Of a stretch of DNA of 64,000 bases, positions 32,075-42,399 are shown piece by piece (the first letter of the stretch is position 1; the number at the start of each line of letters is the position of its first letter). The translations under genes and the position numbers were made by a program. This DNA comes from Anniella stebbinsi (taxonomy: Eukaryota; Chordata; Lepidosauria; Squamata; Anniellidae), in the NCBI GenBank assembly GCA_029215795.1, contig JARDYH010000004.1, positions 33,918,001 through 33,982,000 of the forward strand, written 5' to 3'. The notes beneath the pieces are model-generated. The model searched no databases. It worked only from the letters and a program-made list of their open reading frames with translations, and was not told the DNA's origin.

Positions 32075-32602
32075 GAAGGAGCCCTGATGGCTAAGTGCAA
32101 CCTCCAGTATCCGAGGCAGTAAGCCTATATGCACCAGTTGCTGGGGAATGTGGGTGGGAGGGTGTTATTAGGGTGACCAGATCAAATCCAGGTCAGGGCT
32201 CCTGTAACTTTAACAGTTGTAGAGAAAAGGGAATTTCAGCCAGTGTCATTTGTATGCAATTAGTTCCTGGTGAAATTCCCTCTTCATCACAACAGTTAAA
32301 GGTGCAGGCACTATACTAGAGTGACCATATACAAAGGAAGGCAGGGCCCCTGCAACTTTAACTGTTGTGATGAAGAGGGAATTTCACCAGGAGCTAATTG
32401 CATACAAATGACACTGGCTGAAATTCCCTTTTCTCTACAACTGTTAAAGTTACAGGAGCCCTGACCTGGATTTGATCTGGTCACCCTAGGTGCTATTGCA
32501 CCGTGTCCTGCTTTGTTGGTCCCTGACCAACAGCCACTGTGTGAACAGGATGCTGGACGAGATGGACCCTTGGTGCGATCCAGCATGACACTTCTTATTT
32601 TC
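32075..32602 (-). repeat. SINE-like sauropsid repeat split by a MITE
   Basis: Left part 32090-32160 (GTGCAACCTCCAGTATCCGAGG..TTGCTGGGGAA) and right part 32489-32602 (GCACCGTGTCCTGC..CACTGTGTGAACAGGATGCTGG..ATGGACCCTTGG) form one repeat. In reverse it gives CCATCTCGTCCAGCATCCTGTTC, as at 45620. The family name is not recalled with confidence. Confidence 0.6.
32169..32488. mobile_element. TAGGGTGACC-type hAT MITE, copy 6
   Basis: Ends TAGGGTGACCAGATCAAATCC and GATTTGATCTGGTCACCCTA, so both ends are of the CCAGGTC subfamily. Flanks GGTGTTAT and GGTGCTAT match at 7 of 8. The spacer is in the common orientation. A 174-codon minus-strand frame overlapping it is noncoding. Confidence 0.88.
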
Positions 32603-33049
32603 TTCTGTTCTATTACGACCATGAATTTGCGCAAATTGCATTTTCCATAAATATTCCCACCAGTGAGTTTGCACACCCATGGACACCTGGTAGCTTGCCC
32701 CATGTGCTTACTGGGGTCAAACAACTTGTGGGATTCTGGCGAGCAGAGCATGAACAGGCTGAGGGGAGTTTGTTCATTCCTAACATAAGATGGCCAGCCC
32801 TGTATTGAACTATTTTTATAAGGACTGTGAGACAAGAAGGAATAGTCATGCCTGACCTTGTTGTTGGTCCTGAAGTCTTAGCCAAACTGCAATGATAGTT
32901 TTTCATATTCTTCCTTTCTAAATGCACATCACTGTTTCAAGTAGAGAAAAGTTTATTATATTTTCCTGTGCTAATGGATCCCGATCCGCATAATGCAAAA
33001 CAATTTTGTTCCATCATCGCCTTTTCATGCTTCGGTGATTAGTGAAGTA
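32603..33049. other. No recognised feature
   Basis: About 450 bp with no gene. Confidence 0.5.
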
Positions 33050-33236
33050 GTTCTTGTTAGGGATGTGCATGCCCGAAAATATCGTATCATAACGGAATTT
33101 CGGACCAAAAAATTATCGTCTCCGATAATATCATAGGTTAATGATATCATTTTATACTTTATACTTTATACTTTTATACTTTATATTTATATCATTTCTA
33201 CATTTTGCCCTAGAGACTCTAGAGTTGATTTTCGAG

Positions 33237-33400
33237 TCAGAAAGGCCTAAAACGTCTTAATTTTCCAAGTTACAGGTTTGAAACTTGGTCACAGTGCAGA
33301 CTGAGTGTTGCTAGTCTTGTGTGCCAAATTTTAGAACAATTGGTGCAAGCGTTACTCGGAAGTAAGCTTTCAAATACACTGTTTCAGATGGCTGAAATGT
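33237..33400. repeat. GAAACTTGG internal module
   Basis: CTAAAACGTCTTAATTTTCC, GTTTGAAACTTGGTCACAGTG and GTGTGCCAAATTTTAGAAC follow the same order as the repeated units in the GGATC elements (CCTATAAC / GAAACTT..CACATT / GTGTGAAATTTCAGAAA). Confidence 0.6.
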
Positions 33401-33786
33401 GGTCCTTTTTCAAGAGACGTCATCATCCAATACTCATGGGCATCTCACAGATGGCCTTGAGGGGACTGATCTGTGCCCAATTTCAGACGCACAGCTGCAA
33501 GCATTACTAAGCTGTCAACAACACGCACTGTTTCCGGTAATGCAGTCCATGCTGCTGAGAAATGCTATAATAATAACTCCTCATTTTGAAACAGCTAGTC
33601 CTTAAAGTTGGGGACCTTACCGAAGGGCTGTAGGGAGTGGACTGACATAGCTTGCGTCCATGTTGTTATTAAAGGCAGAAACGCGGATGCACATTGACCC
33701 TACAAGGCGGCCTGGGCAGGCTCAGTGGCTCAAAAAAGGCAATGTGTGAGGGATGCTTTTGCAATCCCTCACTAATGGAGTCTACG

Positions 33787-33816
33787 AGGAGGAGGAGGAG
33801 GAGGAGGAGGAGGAGA
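33787..33816. repeat. (GGA)n microsatellite
   Basis: About nine GGA units ending in GAAGG. Confidence 0.9.
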
Positions 33817-34135
33817 AGGCCCATCCCCGTGCACACACAGCAGTCAGGCTGGTGTGCTTTTTGACCGCACATTGTGTAGTGATATCCTTTGTAGCTGGAT
33901 CATTGAAAGGGTAGCTACTCCATTCCTAAGCCTTGTACCCACCGCACCGACAGCACATGTTGCAGGAAGCAGCTTGACAGCCAGCCCTCATGGGTTACCC
34001 ACTCCCACTTTTAAACAATAAGAAGGACATTGTTATCCCTTTGGTGCTGTGTGCGACTGGTCCAGGACTTCAGTATGAATGGGGGCCGGGCACAGTAGTA
34101 CCTGGGAACAAGCGATGGTGATGCCCATCCCAATG

Positions 34136-34910
34136 AACAGACTGTGAGCAGGAACTATGCTCCTACCTAGCAGTAGCAGAACTGCTGCTGGCTTAACTCA
34201 GTGATTAGGCCATGCATGTCTAAGTACAAATAAAAGGATATTGGGGGTAGGGGAATAGCAAGGGCATTATTTTAGAGCCAGCCTTACCCAGGCAGGGCAT
34301 CATTGGGGCGGGAGATACCCCAGAAGTGAGGAAACCTGGATGATCCCACTAAAAGCATATCTGCTTATTATTTTCTGTGCCTATGCATAGCAAGGTAATT
34401 GGATGCACTCCACCGAATCAAACTGACTGTGAGGAGGAACTATGCTCCTGGCAGTAGCTTATCTCAATGATTAGGCCATGCATGTCGAAGTACATATAAA
34501 AGGATATTGGGGGGTAGGGGAATAGCAAGGGCATTATTTTAGAGCCAGCCTTACCCAGGCAGGGCCTCATTGGGGCAGGAGATACCCTGGAAGCGAGGAA
34601 ACCTGGATGATCCCACAAGCAGCACTGAACAGACAATGAGGAATTACGCTCTGTAAAGAAATTCCTCTGCCTAGCACAGTGGACCCATTCCACTGAACTG
34701 AATGGACTGGGAGGAACTACGCTGCTCCTAGCAGTAGCATAACTGCTGGCTTATCTCAAGATTAGGCCATGCATGTCTTAGTACAAAGGAAAGGGACATT
34801 TGGGGGGTAGCGGAATAGCACAGGCGTTCTTTTTCAGACAGAATAGCCTGGCAGGGCCTCATTGGGGCAGGAGATACCCCGGAAGAGAGGAAACCGGGTT
34901 GATCCATGCA
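34136..34910. repeat. Three tandem units of about 280 bp
   Basis: Starts at about 34136, 34421 and 34697. Each unit has ACTGTGAG..GGAACTATGCTCCT (third: GGAACTACGCTGCTCC), TAGGCCATGCATGTC, the tract AAAGGATATTGGGGG / AAAGGGACATTTGGGG, CAGGCAGGGC, GGGGC(A/G)GGAGATACCC and GAGGAAACC. The third is slightly shorter. No function is known. Confidence 0.8.
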
Positions 34911-35108
34911 GAAGCATATGCATGTGATGCACCGTTGACAACTGTGAATGCCGTCAAAACAACCCTCACACATTGCCTTGAACTCATCGTGCTTCATATG
35001 ACCCAGTCTGCCCGCCATTCCCATGCAGGCAGGTTGGCAGTTCTTCATGCTAGAGCTGCGCACATTGGCTGGAGCAGTGGCAAAAAAAAAAAAAAAAAAA
35101 AGGCAAGG

Positions 35109-36607
35109 TCCTGGAGCGGGTGGTTGCGAGCCAGCTCCAGGCACTCTTGGATGAGACTGATTATCTGGATCCATTTCAGTCGGGTTTCAGGCCTGGTTTT
35201 GGTACGGAAACAGCCTTGGTCGCCCTGTATGATGACCTATGTCGGGAGAAAGACAGGGGGAGTGTGACTCTGTTGATTCTCCTTGATCTCTCAGCGGCTT
35301 TCAGTACCATCGACCATGGTATCCTTCTGGGACGACTGGCTGAGTTGGGAGTGGGAGGCAGTGCATTGCAGTGGTTCCACTCCTACTTGGTGGGTTGGCT
35401 CCAGAAGGTGGTGCCTGGGGAACATTGCTCGGCCTCGTGGATTCTCCAGTATGGGGTTCCTCAGGGGTCAGTCTTGTCCCACATGCTGTTCAACATCTAC
35501 ATGAAACCGTTGGGAGAGGTCATCCGGAGTTTTGGAGTGTGTTGTCACCAGTACGCTGATGACACGCAGCTCTATTTCTCCTTTTCATCTTCATCAGGTG
35601 AGGCTGTGGATGTGGATGTGCTGAACCAGTGCCTGGCTGCGACAATGGACTGGATGAGGGCTAATGAACTGAAACTCAATCCAGACAAGATTGAGACTCT
35701 GTTAGTGGGTGGTTCTGCTGACCGGATGGAGGGTCTTCAACCTGTTCTGGATGGGGTTGCACTCCCCTTGAAGGAGTGGGTTCGTAGCTTAGGGGTTCTC
35801 CTAGAACCATCTCTGTCACTTGAGGCGCAGGTGGCCTCGGTGGCACGAAGTGCCTTCTACCAACTTCGGCTGGTGGCCCAGCTACGTCCCTATCTGGACA
35901 GGGATAACCTGGCTTCAGTTGTCCATGCTCTGGTAACCTCCAAGTTAGATTACTGCAATGCACTCTATGTGGGGCTGCCTTTGAAGGTGGTTCGGAAGCT
36001 GCAGCTTTTGCAAAATGCAGCGGCCAGATTGATAACTGGATCCAGAAGGTTCGAGCTTATAAGACCTACTCTGGCCCGCTTGCATTGGCTGCCTGTATGT
36101 TTCTGAGCCCGATTCAAGGTGCTGGTTTTAACCTATAAAGCCTTACATGGCTTGGGACCACAATATCTGACGGAACACCTTTCCCGACATGAACCTACCC
36201 GAACACTACGTTCAACATCTAAGGCCCTCCTCTGAGTGCCTACTCCGTGGGAAGCTTGGAGGTCAGCAACAAGAGAGAGGGCCTTCTCTGTGGTGGCCCC
36301 CCAATTGTGCAACAATCTCCCTGACAAGGCCTGCCTGGCGCCAACATTGTTATCTTTTCGGTGCCAGGTCAAGACTTTCCTTTTCTCTCAGGCATTTGGC
36401 AATATCTGAGGAGCCTGGGTTTGTTTTTGTAGCTTTTTGGGGCTGTTGTAGCAGTTTTAAATGTATGTGTGTATTGTGTGTATGTTGTATGTTTTTGCTG
36501 TTTTAATTTTTGTATATTGTTTTTAATTGTTTTAATCCCATGTAAACCGCCCAGAGAGCTTTGGCTATGGGGCGGTATACAAATGTAATAAATAAATAAA
36601 TAAATAT
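35109..36607 (+). mobile_element. L2-clade LINE, 1.5 kb, inserted in the 5.3-kb element
   Basis: It runs from within the reverse transcriptase to the 3' end GTAAACCGCCCAGAGAGC..GGCGGTATACAAATG with (AATA)n. The junctions can be read because the host tandem unit elsewhere (37196-37220) has AAAGGCAAGGTGTGAGGG: here AAAGGCAAGG is at the left edge and TGTGAGGG at the right. The LINE is therefore younger than the host element and its array. Confidence 0.9.
35120..36106 (+). pseudogene. L2 reverse transcriptase, near-complete palm, stop at 36104
   Basis: A 328-codon frame. Motifs in order: FQSGFRPGFGTE (residues 19-30), motif A LLDLSAAFSTIDHG (54-67, with Ser where FDTIDH is usual after AAF), motif B GVPQGSVLS (112-120), motif C YADD (145-148) and LDYCNALYVGLPL. 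It stops at a TGA (36104-36106) right after LHWLPVCF. Beyond that stop the same frame reads ARFKVLVLTYKALHGLGP, and near 36233 a shift breaks it again. Fingers, endonuclease and ORF1 are absent, so it is dead although the catalytic Asp residues remain. Confidence 0.88.
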
Positions 36608-37260
36608 GGTGTGAGGGATGCTTTTGCAATCCCTCACCAATGCAGCCACACCTGAAATAGGTGAAGTTAACGAGGTCCCTGGTTCCCAGGGATCCAGGAA
36701 CTCACCCATCTGAATCTGGAGCAGAGAGGAAAGTCACGTTCTGGGCACAGGTGGGTACATTGGATGGAGCAGAGGGAAATAAAGAAGTCACATTCTGGGT
36801 AGAGGTGGCCACATTGGCTGGAGCAGTGTCTCCAAAAAAAAAAAAAATGGAAATGCGTGAGGGATGCTTCTGCAGTCCCTCACTACTGGAGTCGATGAGG
36901 CATTTGAAACTTTGAAATGAAGAGCAGACCCTCGAAAGTTACCTGCCACTACAGAACCAGGGACATGGTGATGAAAAATAATAATACAGGAATCTGTCAA
37001 GGCGCTGTCACTGGAATGCATGCATACACTGCTGTCCCTCACTACAGCAGACCACACACTGGGCACATTGACTGGAGCAGTGTCTTTAAGAAAGACATGA
37101 ACGGCATTGAACACATGGTGTGAGGGATGCTTTCCTTTGCAGTCCCTCACTAAAGCAGTCCACACTGGGCACATTGACTGGAGCAGTGGCAAAAAATAAT
37201 AATAAAGGCAAGGTGTGAGGGATGCTGCTGAAGTCCCTCACCAGTGCTGCTACACCGGAA
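36608..37260. repeat. Hairpin-bearing minisatellite-like array
   Basis: GTGAGGGATGC..GTCCCTCAC hairpins occur at 36611-36637, 36857-36883, 37120-37150 and 37215-37241, with a half-motif near 37036. One more lies at 33746-33772. Between them CACATTG(G/A)CTGGAGCAGTG and A-rich runs recur. The inverted GTGAGGGA / TCCCTCAC pair keeps its 8-bp stem while the loop varies. Confidence 0.75.
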
Positions 37261-38360
37261 TTAGGTGATATCAATGAGTTGCCTGGTTCCACAACATCCC
37301 TATTAACAGGGAATCCGGGTTCGATTCCAGAGTAGTAGCCTAAGAATACATATTGCAGGAAGCGGCTTGACAGGCCAGGCTAGCGGCAAGGAAGACGTGC
37401 GCTTGATTTCACTGGGGGAGAGACAGCCACCCCAGAACTGCCCCCAGTAGCAGCATCTCTCCTAGACCCAGAGCCACCTCACCTAAGGCGAGCCTTAGAG
37501 CCGTGTTTCATTCTGCTGCAAAGTGATGGAAATTATTTATAATAATTACAATGTATGCTTTGCCCACAGTTTGTGACTTTGTGTGCTGCTTTGACCACAC
37601 AGACTGAGGAGTGAGTGATATCCTGTGTAGCAGGGTACAGGACACACCAGCACACTCACAGTCAATCAAACAGAGAGAGAGAGAGAGAGGAAGAAATATA
37701 TATATTTATTTATTTATTGTTTTTTTTAAAGAAAGTTAAACAGGGAAGGGGACAACAACACACTCACTCAGTCACAGTACCCCTCCACTCATGCTAACCT
37801 AACCTTTCATTCAAACCAACCAGAAAATGTATAAATTATAACTCAAACACACAAGCAATGAACAGCCAAACGAACCTGAGACACAGAAGGGAACAGAAAG
37901 ATGCAGGATTAGAATGAATCTCCAACAATTCACCACCAAAATCAATCCAGCAGTAAGTAACTATAAGACCCAGGACAGAGCTCCAATAAAATCCACCCTT
38001 TTCCCTCAACGCCTAACTCCCAACAGAGCTGGAACACCAAGTGTGGGGGTTTTATGCAGGGATATCCTTAGCCCTCCTCCAATATTGTGATTGGAGCCTG
38101 CTAGAATCCTTGCTGCACGATTGGTCACTGAATCTGTCAGTCTCAGCAAACACACCCCACCTTCTAGCTCCGTCCATGTGGCCCCAAATGAAAAAGAGCC
38201 TTCCGATAATACGATAAAATTCCGATAACTATCAGATTATTTTTATCGTATCCGATAATTATCGTAGGATGTTGTATCGTATTGTTATTGTTAATCGGAT
38301 GTCCGATAAAGACCATATCGTATCATTATCGGACATTTTAACGATACGTACACTTCCCTA

Positions 38361-39509
38361 GTTCTTTTATAACAAGGGCTTGATTCCAATCTCTGTCATG
38401 CCAATGTCACTCAAGAGTAACTCCACTAAAATCAATGGACCTTATACACATAACATGAGAGGAGATGTGAGCCCCATCATCTGCAAAGTGCTGTGGGATA
38501 TATTGGGGAACATAAAAAAGTCTGCCTCAAGCAGAAAAGGAAAATTTATACTGTTGAGCTGTAGCTTTCTCTCTCTCCCCCTCCCCCCTGCTAACACACA
38601 CACACACACACACACACACAAATAAACAACATTATTTTGGGAGATTCTGGGGTAATTCAAATATCTCAATTGTCACATGGAGTCTTCAACAAGCACATCA
38701 ACATGGTAGTTCTTATGTAGAGCTTGTCAGTTTTGAAATCTGCTTGCCACACAGCAAGCCTGGAGACTCTTTACACCAATGCTAAGAATGCTTCCAAAAT
38801 TCCCCTAAACTAACCCCCCCTCCCAGATTTTGGAGTTCCAAATTATCTGATCTTCGTTTCAAAGTGAAAACAACACATTAAGAATCTTCCATTATTCCAT
38901 TTCATTTCAGTATTTTGTGTAGAGCGCCACATATGCTGCAGGTTTTAGCTCCTTCATTTCATTTATGTATTCCTCACCCTGTCTAAATTAGTGGGGCACA
39001 TGTGCACATAGACAAAACCCTACAAATAAGCAATTCTGCTGCGATCATACATAAGATTGCATCAAAATTCATTTGATGTAGTATTTAATATGTGCACTTC
39101 CATGCGTTCATATAAAACATCACAAAAAGGAAACTTGATGTGATTATACTCAGTGTTGAATCAATATTTGTTTGGGTGCTTCCATCCCCACAAATGTGCA
39201 GAAGTGGATCTGAACATCAGTGAAAACACACAGCACATGTTCCAATCCTGGAATTAATTCTACAAATCCTCCAAGTTAACCAGAATTCTGGAGTGTCATC
39301 CTTAGCTGGTTCCACTGATTGCCAGGTATGTATAATGGGTTTTCTACTCTTAAAGACAACCTGAAATTAATGTGAAATAAATAATAAAATAAAATAATGC
39401 TGCTGAGGTATAAATTCTCTGTAGAATTGAAGCTGTTTGTGTGTAAACAGCTGTCCAATGTGTTCCCATGCATCAGCCCAAATACACAAATGTATGCATG
39501 ATTATATAT
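38361..39509. other. Unique stretch with a (CA)n run
   Basis: The CA run is at 38598-38620. No gene or other repeat is recognised over about 1.1 kb. Confidence 0.5.
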
Positions 39510-39625
39510 ATGTAACAGAGATAGGCAAGCTAGTGCCCTCCAGATGTTTGGACTTCAAGTCCCATAAACCCCAACAATTATGGCAATTGTAGTCAAAAAC
39601 ATCTGGAGGGCATTGGATTGTCCAC
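39510..39625. repeat. Palindromic MITE, CCAGATGTTTGGAC family
   Basis: TAGGCAAGCTAGTGCCCTCC..GATGTTTGGACTTCAAGTCCC, then TTGTAGTCAAAAACATCTGGAGGGCATTGG. The two halves are near reverse complements. Confidence 0.75.
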
Positions 39626-40030
39626 CCAGTGGATAAGGTTTGTTCATCTCAAAAGTCTGGCCGCTCTGTGGATCCCGCTAGAAATGCTTTCTATATCATA
39701 TGATATAGAGCTGCTTATCATGTTGACCTGACATAGAAAGCATATGAATCTGCTGCCACACTGAAGCATTTCCAGCAATCTCCATATGGCTGCTCTAACA
39801 TCTAGATCAACTTGCATGTTACTTAAAGTAGAAATTAAATTCCATAAAAGCAACGTGATTACTCTTCCAGGATGATGGCATAAGTAAGAGGAGGATTAGA
39901 GACAGCAAGGCAGCTTCTTCACCAGATGGAATTCACTGGGGAATTTGCTACTCTAATCAACTACATTGGAATGGACTGGGTCTTAACAAAACTATCAGGT
40001 TCCATCATGGGTTTTTAAAGTTTCATTTCT
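39626..40030. other. No recognised family; local symmetry
   Basis: Contains the near-palindrome CTATATCATATGATATAG at 39691-39708 and mirrored AAATGCTTTCTAT / CATAGAAAGCAT. No gene. Confidence 0.45.
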
Positions 40031-40222
40031 GTGCCCACTTACCTAGGAATAAACTCAATGGGTTGGATCCAAACTTAGTAATGCTTAGAGTAGAGCCATT
40101 GAAATCAATAGGACTTAAGTTAGTCACAACTAGCATAAGTCCTATTAATTCCCAGCATGAATAAGTCTGGATCTAACCCAACGGAACTAAATTTTGAGTA
40201 GACATTATAGGATTGTGCTGGA
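40031..40222. repeat. GCAATCCTATAC-type repeat split by another MITE
   Basis: The left piece GCCCACTTACCTAGGAATAAACTCAATG and right piece GGAACTAAATTTTGAGTAGACATTATAGGATTGTGC belong to the 4262-type repeat. They are separated by the 40060-40180 element. Confidence 0.6.
40060..40180. mobile_element. GGTTGGATCC-ended MITE
   Basis: Ends GGGTTGGATCCAAACTTAG and AAGTCTGGATCTAACCCA are inverted repeats of about 17 bp. Inside, AATAGGACTTAAGTTAGTCA faces CATAAGTCCTATTAATT. Flanks CAATG and CAACG hint at a short duplication. Confidence 0.65.
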
Positions 40223-40951
40223 AAAGAAACCCTATAGAAACTATTTACAGATTCTATAAGTTCTTGCTGGTTACATTATTATCATTGTTTGATATGTAAA
40301 TGTGTTAAGGACTAATTTATAGGGTCACTGTAGTATTTGACAAACATAAGAACTAGGGAAATTATGCAATTTAATGAGCTTGCTTGTCATTTAAAATGTT
40401 GCAAGCTTTGACCAAATTAAAAAAGAGGAGAATCTAAACCCTTGTGTTCAATAAACAGAGATGTTGTGCTAAATGATCTTTCTAAATTATTACTTTGGAT
40501 ATAAGTTAATGTTTCAATTGGCAAACTAGGAACACAAAGGTTGCCATGGGCAATTTTAATCAGTTGGTGTAGCACCCTAACTCAATTCTATATTTCACCT
40601 GCTGCTGCAATGAAACATACAGTGGCCTCCTTAAAAAGTAATTAAAGCCAGACCACACAATATATCTATCTAGCATTGCCATCCATTAATGGGAATGATG
40701 GATGCTCTGCATTAATCTTGCCACAGTTACAGCCCTACATTCAAAGTGAAAAAAGCAATGTGATTCAGTAAAGTTTCCTCCTGCAAATTGTGTCCATATT
40801 TCACCCAAATAGTTGAAATCCTGTCTTGGTGAACTAAGCCCTGCTTTAACTGCTGCAGGGGCTGAGCTAATTAAATGTGAGCAAGTGTTGAGATATTGTC
40901 AGATGTCTACCAAAGCCACCACCAGTGATAGAAAGAAATTGTGGTAAGGCA
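40223..40951. other. No recognised feature
   Basis: About 730 bp of AT-rich sequence, no gene. Confidence 0.5.
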
Positions 40952-41575
40952 TAGGAGAGAAATTTGTTTAGTTCACATTTTAATGTGAATGTGAATTTAC
41001 GTAATTTTGCACTACATGAATCGAAACTCAGTCATCTTTCAAAATTCACATTTTCCAAATTTTCGCAATGGAGCTCTCCAATCAAAACATGCATACAAAA
41101 ATGCATATGCAAGCAAAAATAATGTTCAAATGTGCATTATATTAGGGAATCTATTTGCAAAATATGTAAATTAAGCAAAAATGACATAGAAAAATGCATT
41201 TATTAGGAGAAACGTGCACCAAAATGCTAACAAATTTTAATACAAGCTTCAAGAAAAAAAATGTTCTAAAAGTCCAGGATGAACTGACTTTAAGGCAGGA
41301 GAAATTCTCAAGGTTCAAGATGAAGGAATTTAAATTTAGAAAAAAGGAGAATCTGAGGCCTAATCCACACCAAGCAAGATATAGCACTATGAAAGTGATA
41401 TCTGGTATGTTTCAATGGGCCCCAACAGTTGTCAGTGCACTTCAATATCACTATAAAGCAGTAGTGTGGCTCCTGCCTTTTATATACCACTTTACACTGC
41501 TTTCATAGTGCAATATTCTGCTTGGTGTAGATGAGGCCTCTGAAAAACTGAAACTGACAGATTTATGCATCCCTA
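40952..41575. mobile_element. TAGGGATGCAT-ended element with nested MITE (tentative)
   Basis: The right edge GAAACTGACAGATTTATGCATCCCTA closely resembles the right edge at 63361 (GAAACTGACAAATTCATCAGTCTA). The body is rich in AAATGCAT / TGTGCAT phrases, as at 61300-61495. The left border is uncertain and no target duplication was found. The 41357-41538 MITE is inserted near the right end. Confidence 0.45.
41357..41538. mobile_element. CATCTACACC-group MITE
   Basis: Ends GGCCTAATCCACACCAAGC and GCTTGGTGTAGATGAGGCC are inverted. Internally GGTATGTTTCAATGGGCCCC, AACTGTTGGGG-type and CACTATAAAGCAGTAGTGTGGC. Flanked by TCTGA on both sides (41352-41356 and 41539-41543), although other members of the group show 3-bp repeats. 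Confidence 0.75.
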
Positions 41576-41613
41576 AACATCTATTGACATTGAGGGTGGT
41601 GCTTGAATTCTGA

Positions 41614-42075
41614 GGGCCCATCTACACCTAAGGATGTGGAGGGAGGGAGGGGGAGCATCACGGACTTACTTGCTTCCTCAATCCTCCCCCAGCGTCTAGA
41701 TGGCAACGCGACATCCCAGAAGGGAAGAGGGATGTTGTGGTTGCCATTTCTTTTTTTAAAAAAAGAAAAAGAGCTGAGCGGCCCAAGCCGCCAACAAAAG
41801 GTAAAAAAAATGCGCCCCAGCTCTCCCACCATCCTGGAGATGGCAAAATTGCTTTGCTCCTCATGGGCATGGAGCCACCCCATGCAGTTCCATGCCCATT
41901 TCAGGTCCTGGGACAGCAGAAAAAACAGGATATCCCTGGTTTCCATTATTTTGGGATTATCCTAGGGTTGTCTCTAGATCACCCCAGTTGACCCTGGGAT
42001 CCCCTCTGCGTCATGTGGCTGCACAGGGAAGACCTAGAGATGATCCCGGGATAAATACTTGGTGCAGATATGGCC
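41614..42075. mobile_element. CATCTACACC-ended element, E group, copy 2
   Basis: Ends GGGCCCATCTACACC and GGTGCAGATATGGCC; TGA trinucleotide on both sides (41611-41613 and 42076-42078). The body shares CCAGCGTCTAGATGGCAACG-type and CAGGATATCCCTGGTTTCC with 60730-61240 (there reversed). Overlapping open frames on both strands are noncoding. Confidence 0.75.
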
Positions 42076-42391
42076 TGAGGGGAAATGTAGATGATCTTTC
42101 ATAAAATCCACACATCCCAACCAGACTTCCCTTGATTTAGCCCAGTTGTGTCTCCTGGTGACCTTCTAAAAACAGCAGTGGAACAGGCTATCACGAAAGG
42201 TAAGATGACCAGGGAACACCTGGCCTGCCTGTAAGTCAAGCACTGATTGTGGGCCTTACAAGACAATTGCAAAACAAAACAAAACATATTTAGAAAATAA
42301 GAAGTGAAGTACATGGGAATCTTCTCCTAATATATTTTCTTGGCTGAAAAGCTGCGCTGGAGGATTTAATCATGAGTGAAAGAGTGATGGG
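42076..42391. other. No recognised feature
   Basis: About 315 bp with (AAAAC)n at 42271-42286. No gene. Confidence 0.5.
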
Positions 42392-42399
42392 AAAAAAGA

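Larger units (their letters stand above)
33058..38360. mobile_element. 5.3-kb TAGGGATGTGCA-type non-autonomous element
   Basis: Left end TAGGGATGTGCATGCCCG followed by ATCGTATC-type motifs. Right end (38200-38360) has CCGATAATTATCGTA arrays closing GATACGTACACTTCCCTA. Flanks GTTCTTGT and GTTCTTTT match at 7 of 8. The ends are those of the 24687-25346 element, so this is a long relative. Inside are a GAAACTTGGTCACAG module (33237-33400), a direct repeat with GTGATATCCT..GTAGC (33880 and 37610), a roughly 280-bp tandem array, a hairpin-bearing tandem array and a later L2 insertion. No transposase is seen, so it would depend on a helper. Confidence 0.75.

Noticed and set aside
32311..32835. 174-codon minus-strand open frame
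   Set aside because: About a third of it is the MITE at 32169-32488 and part is the SINE-like repeat. Similar peptides recur wherever the MITE occurs.
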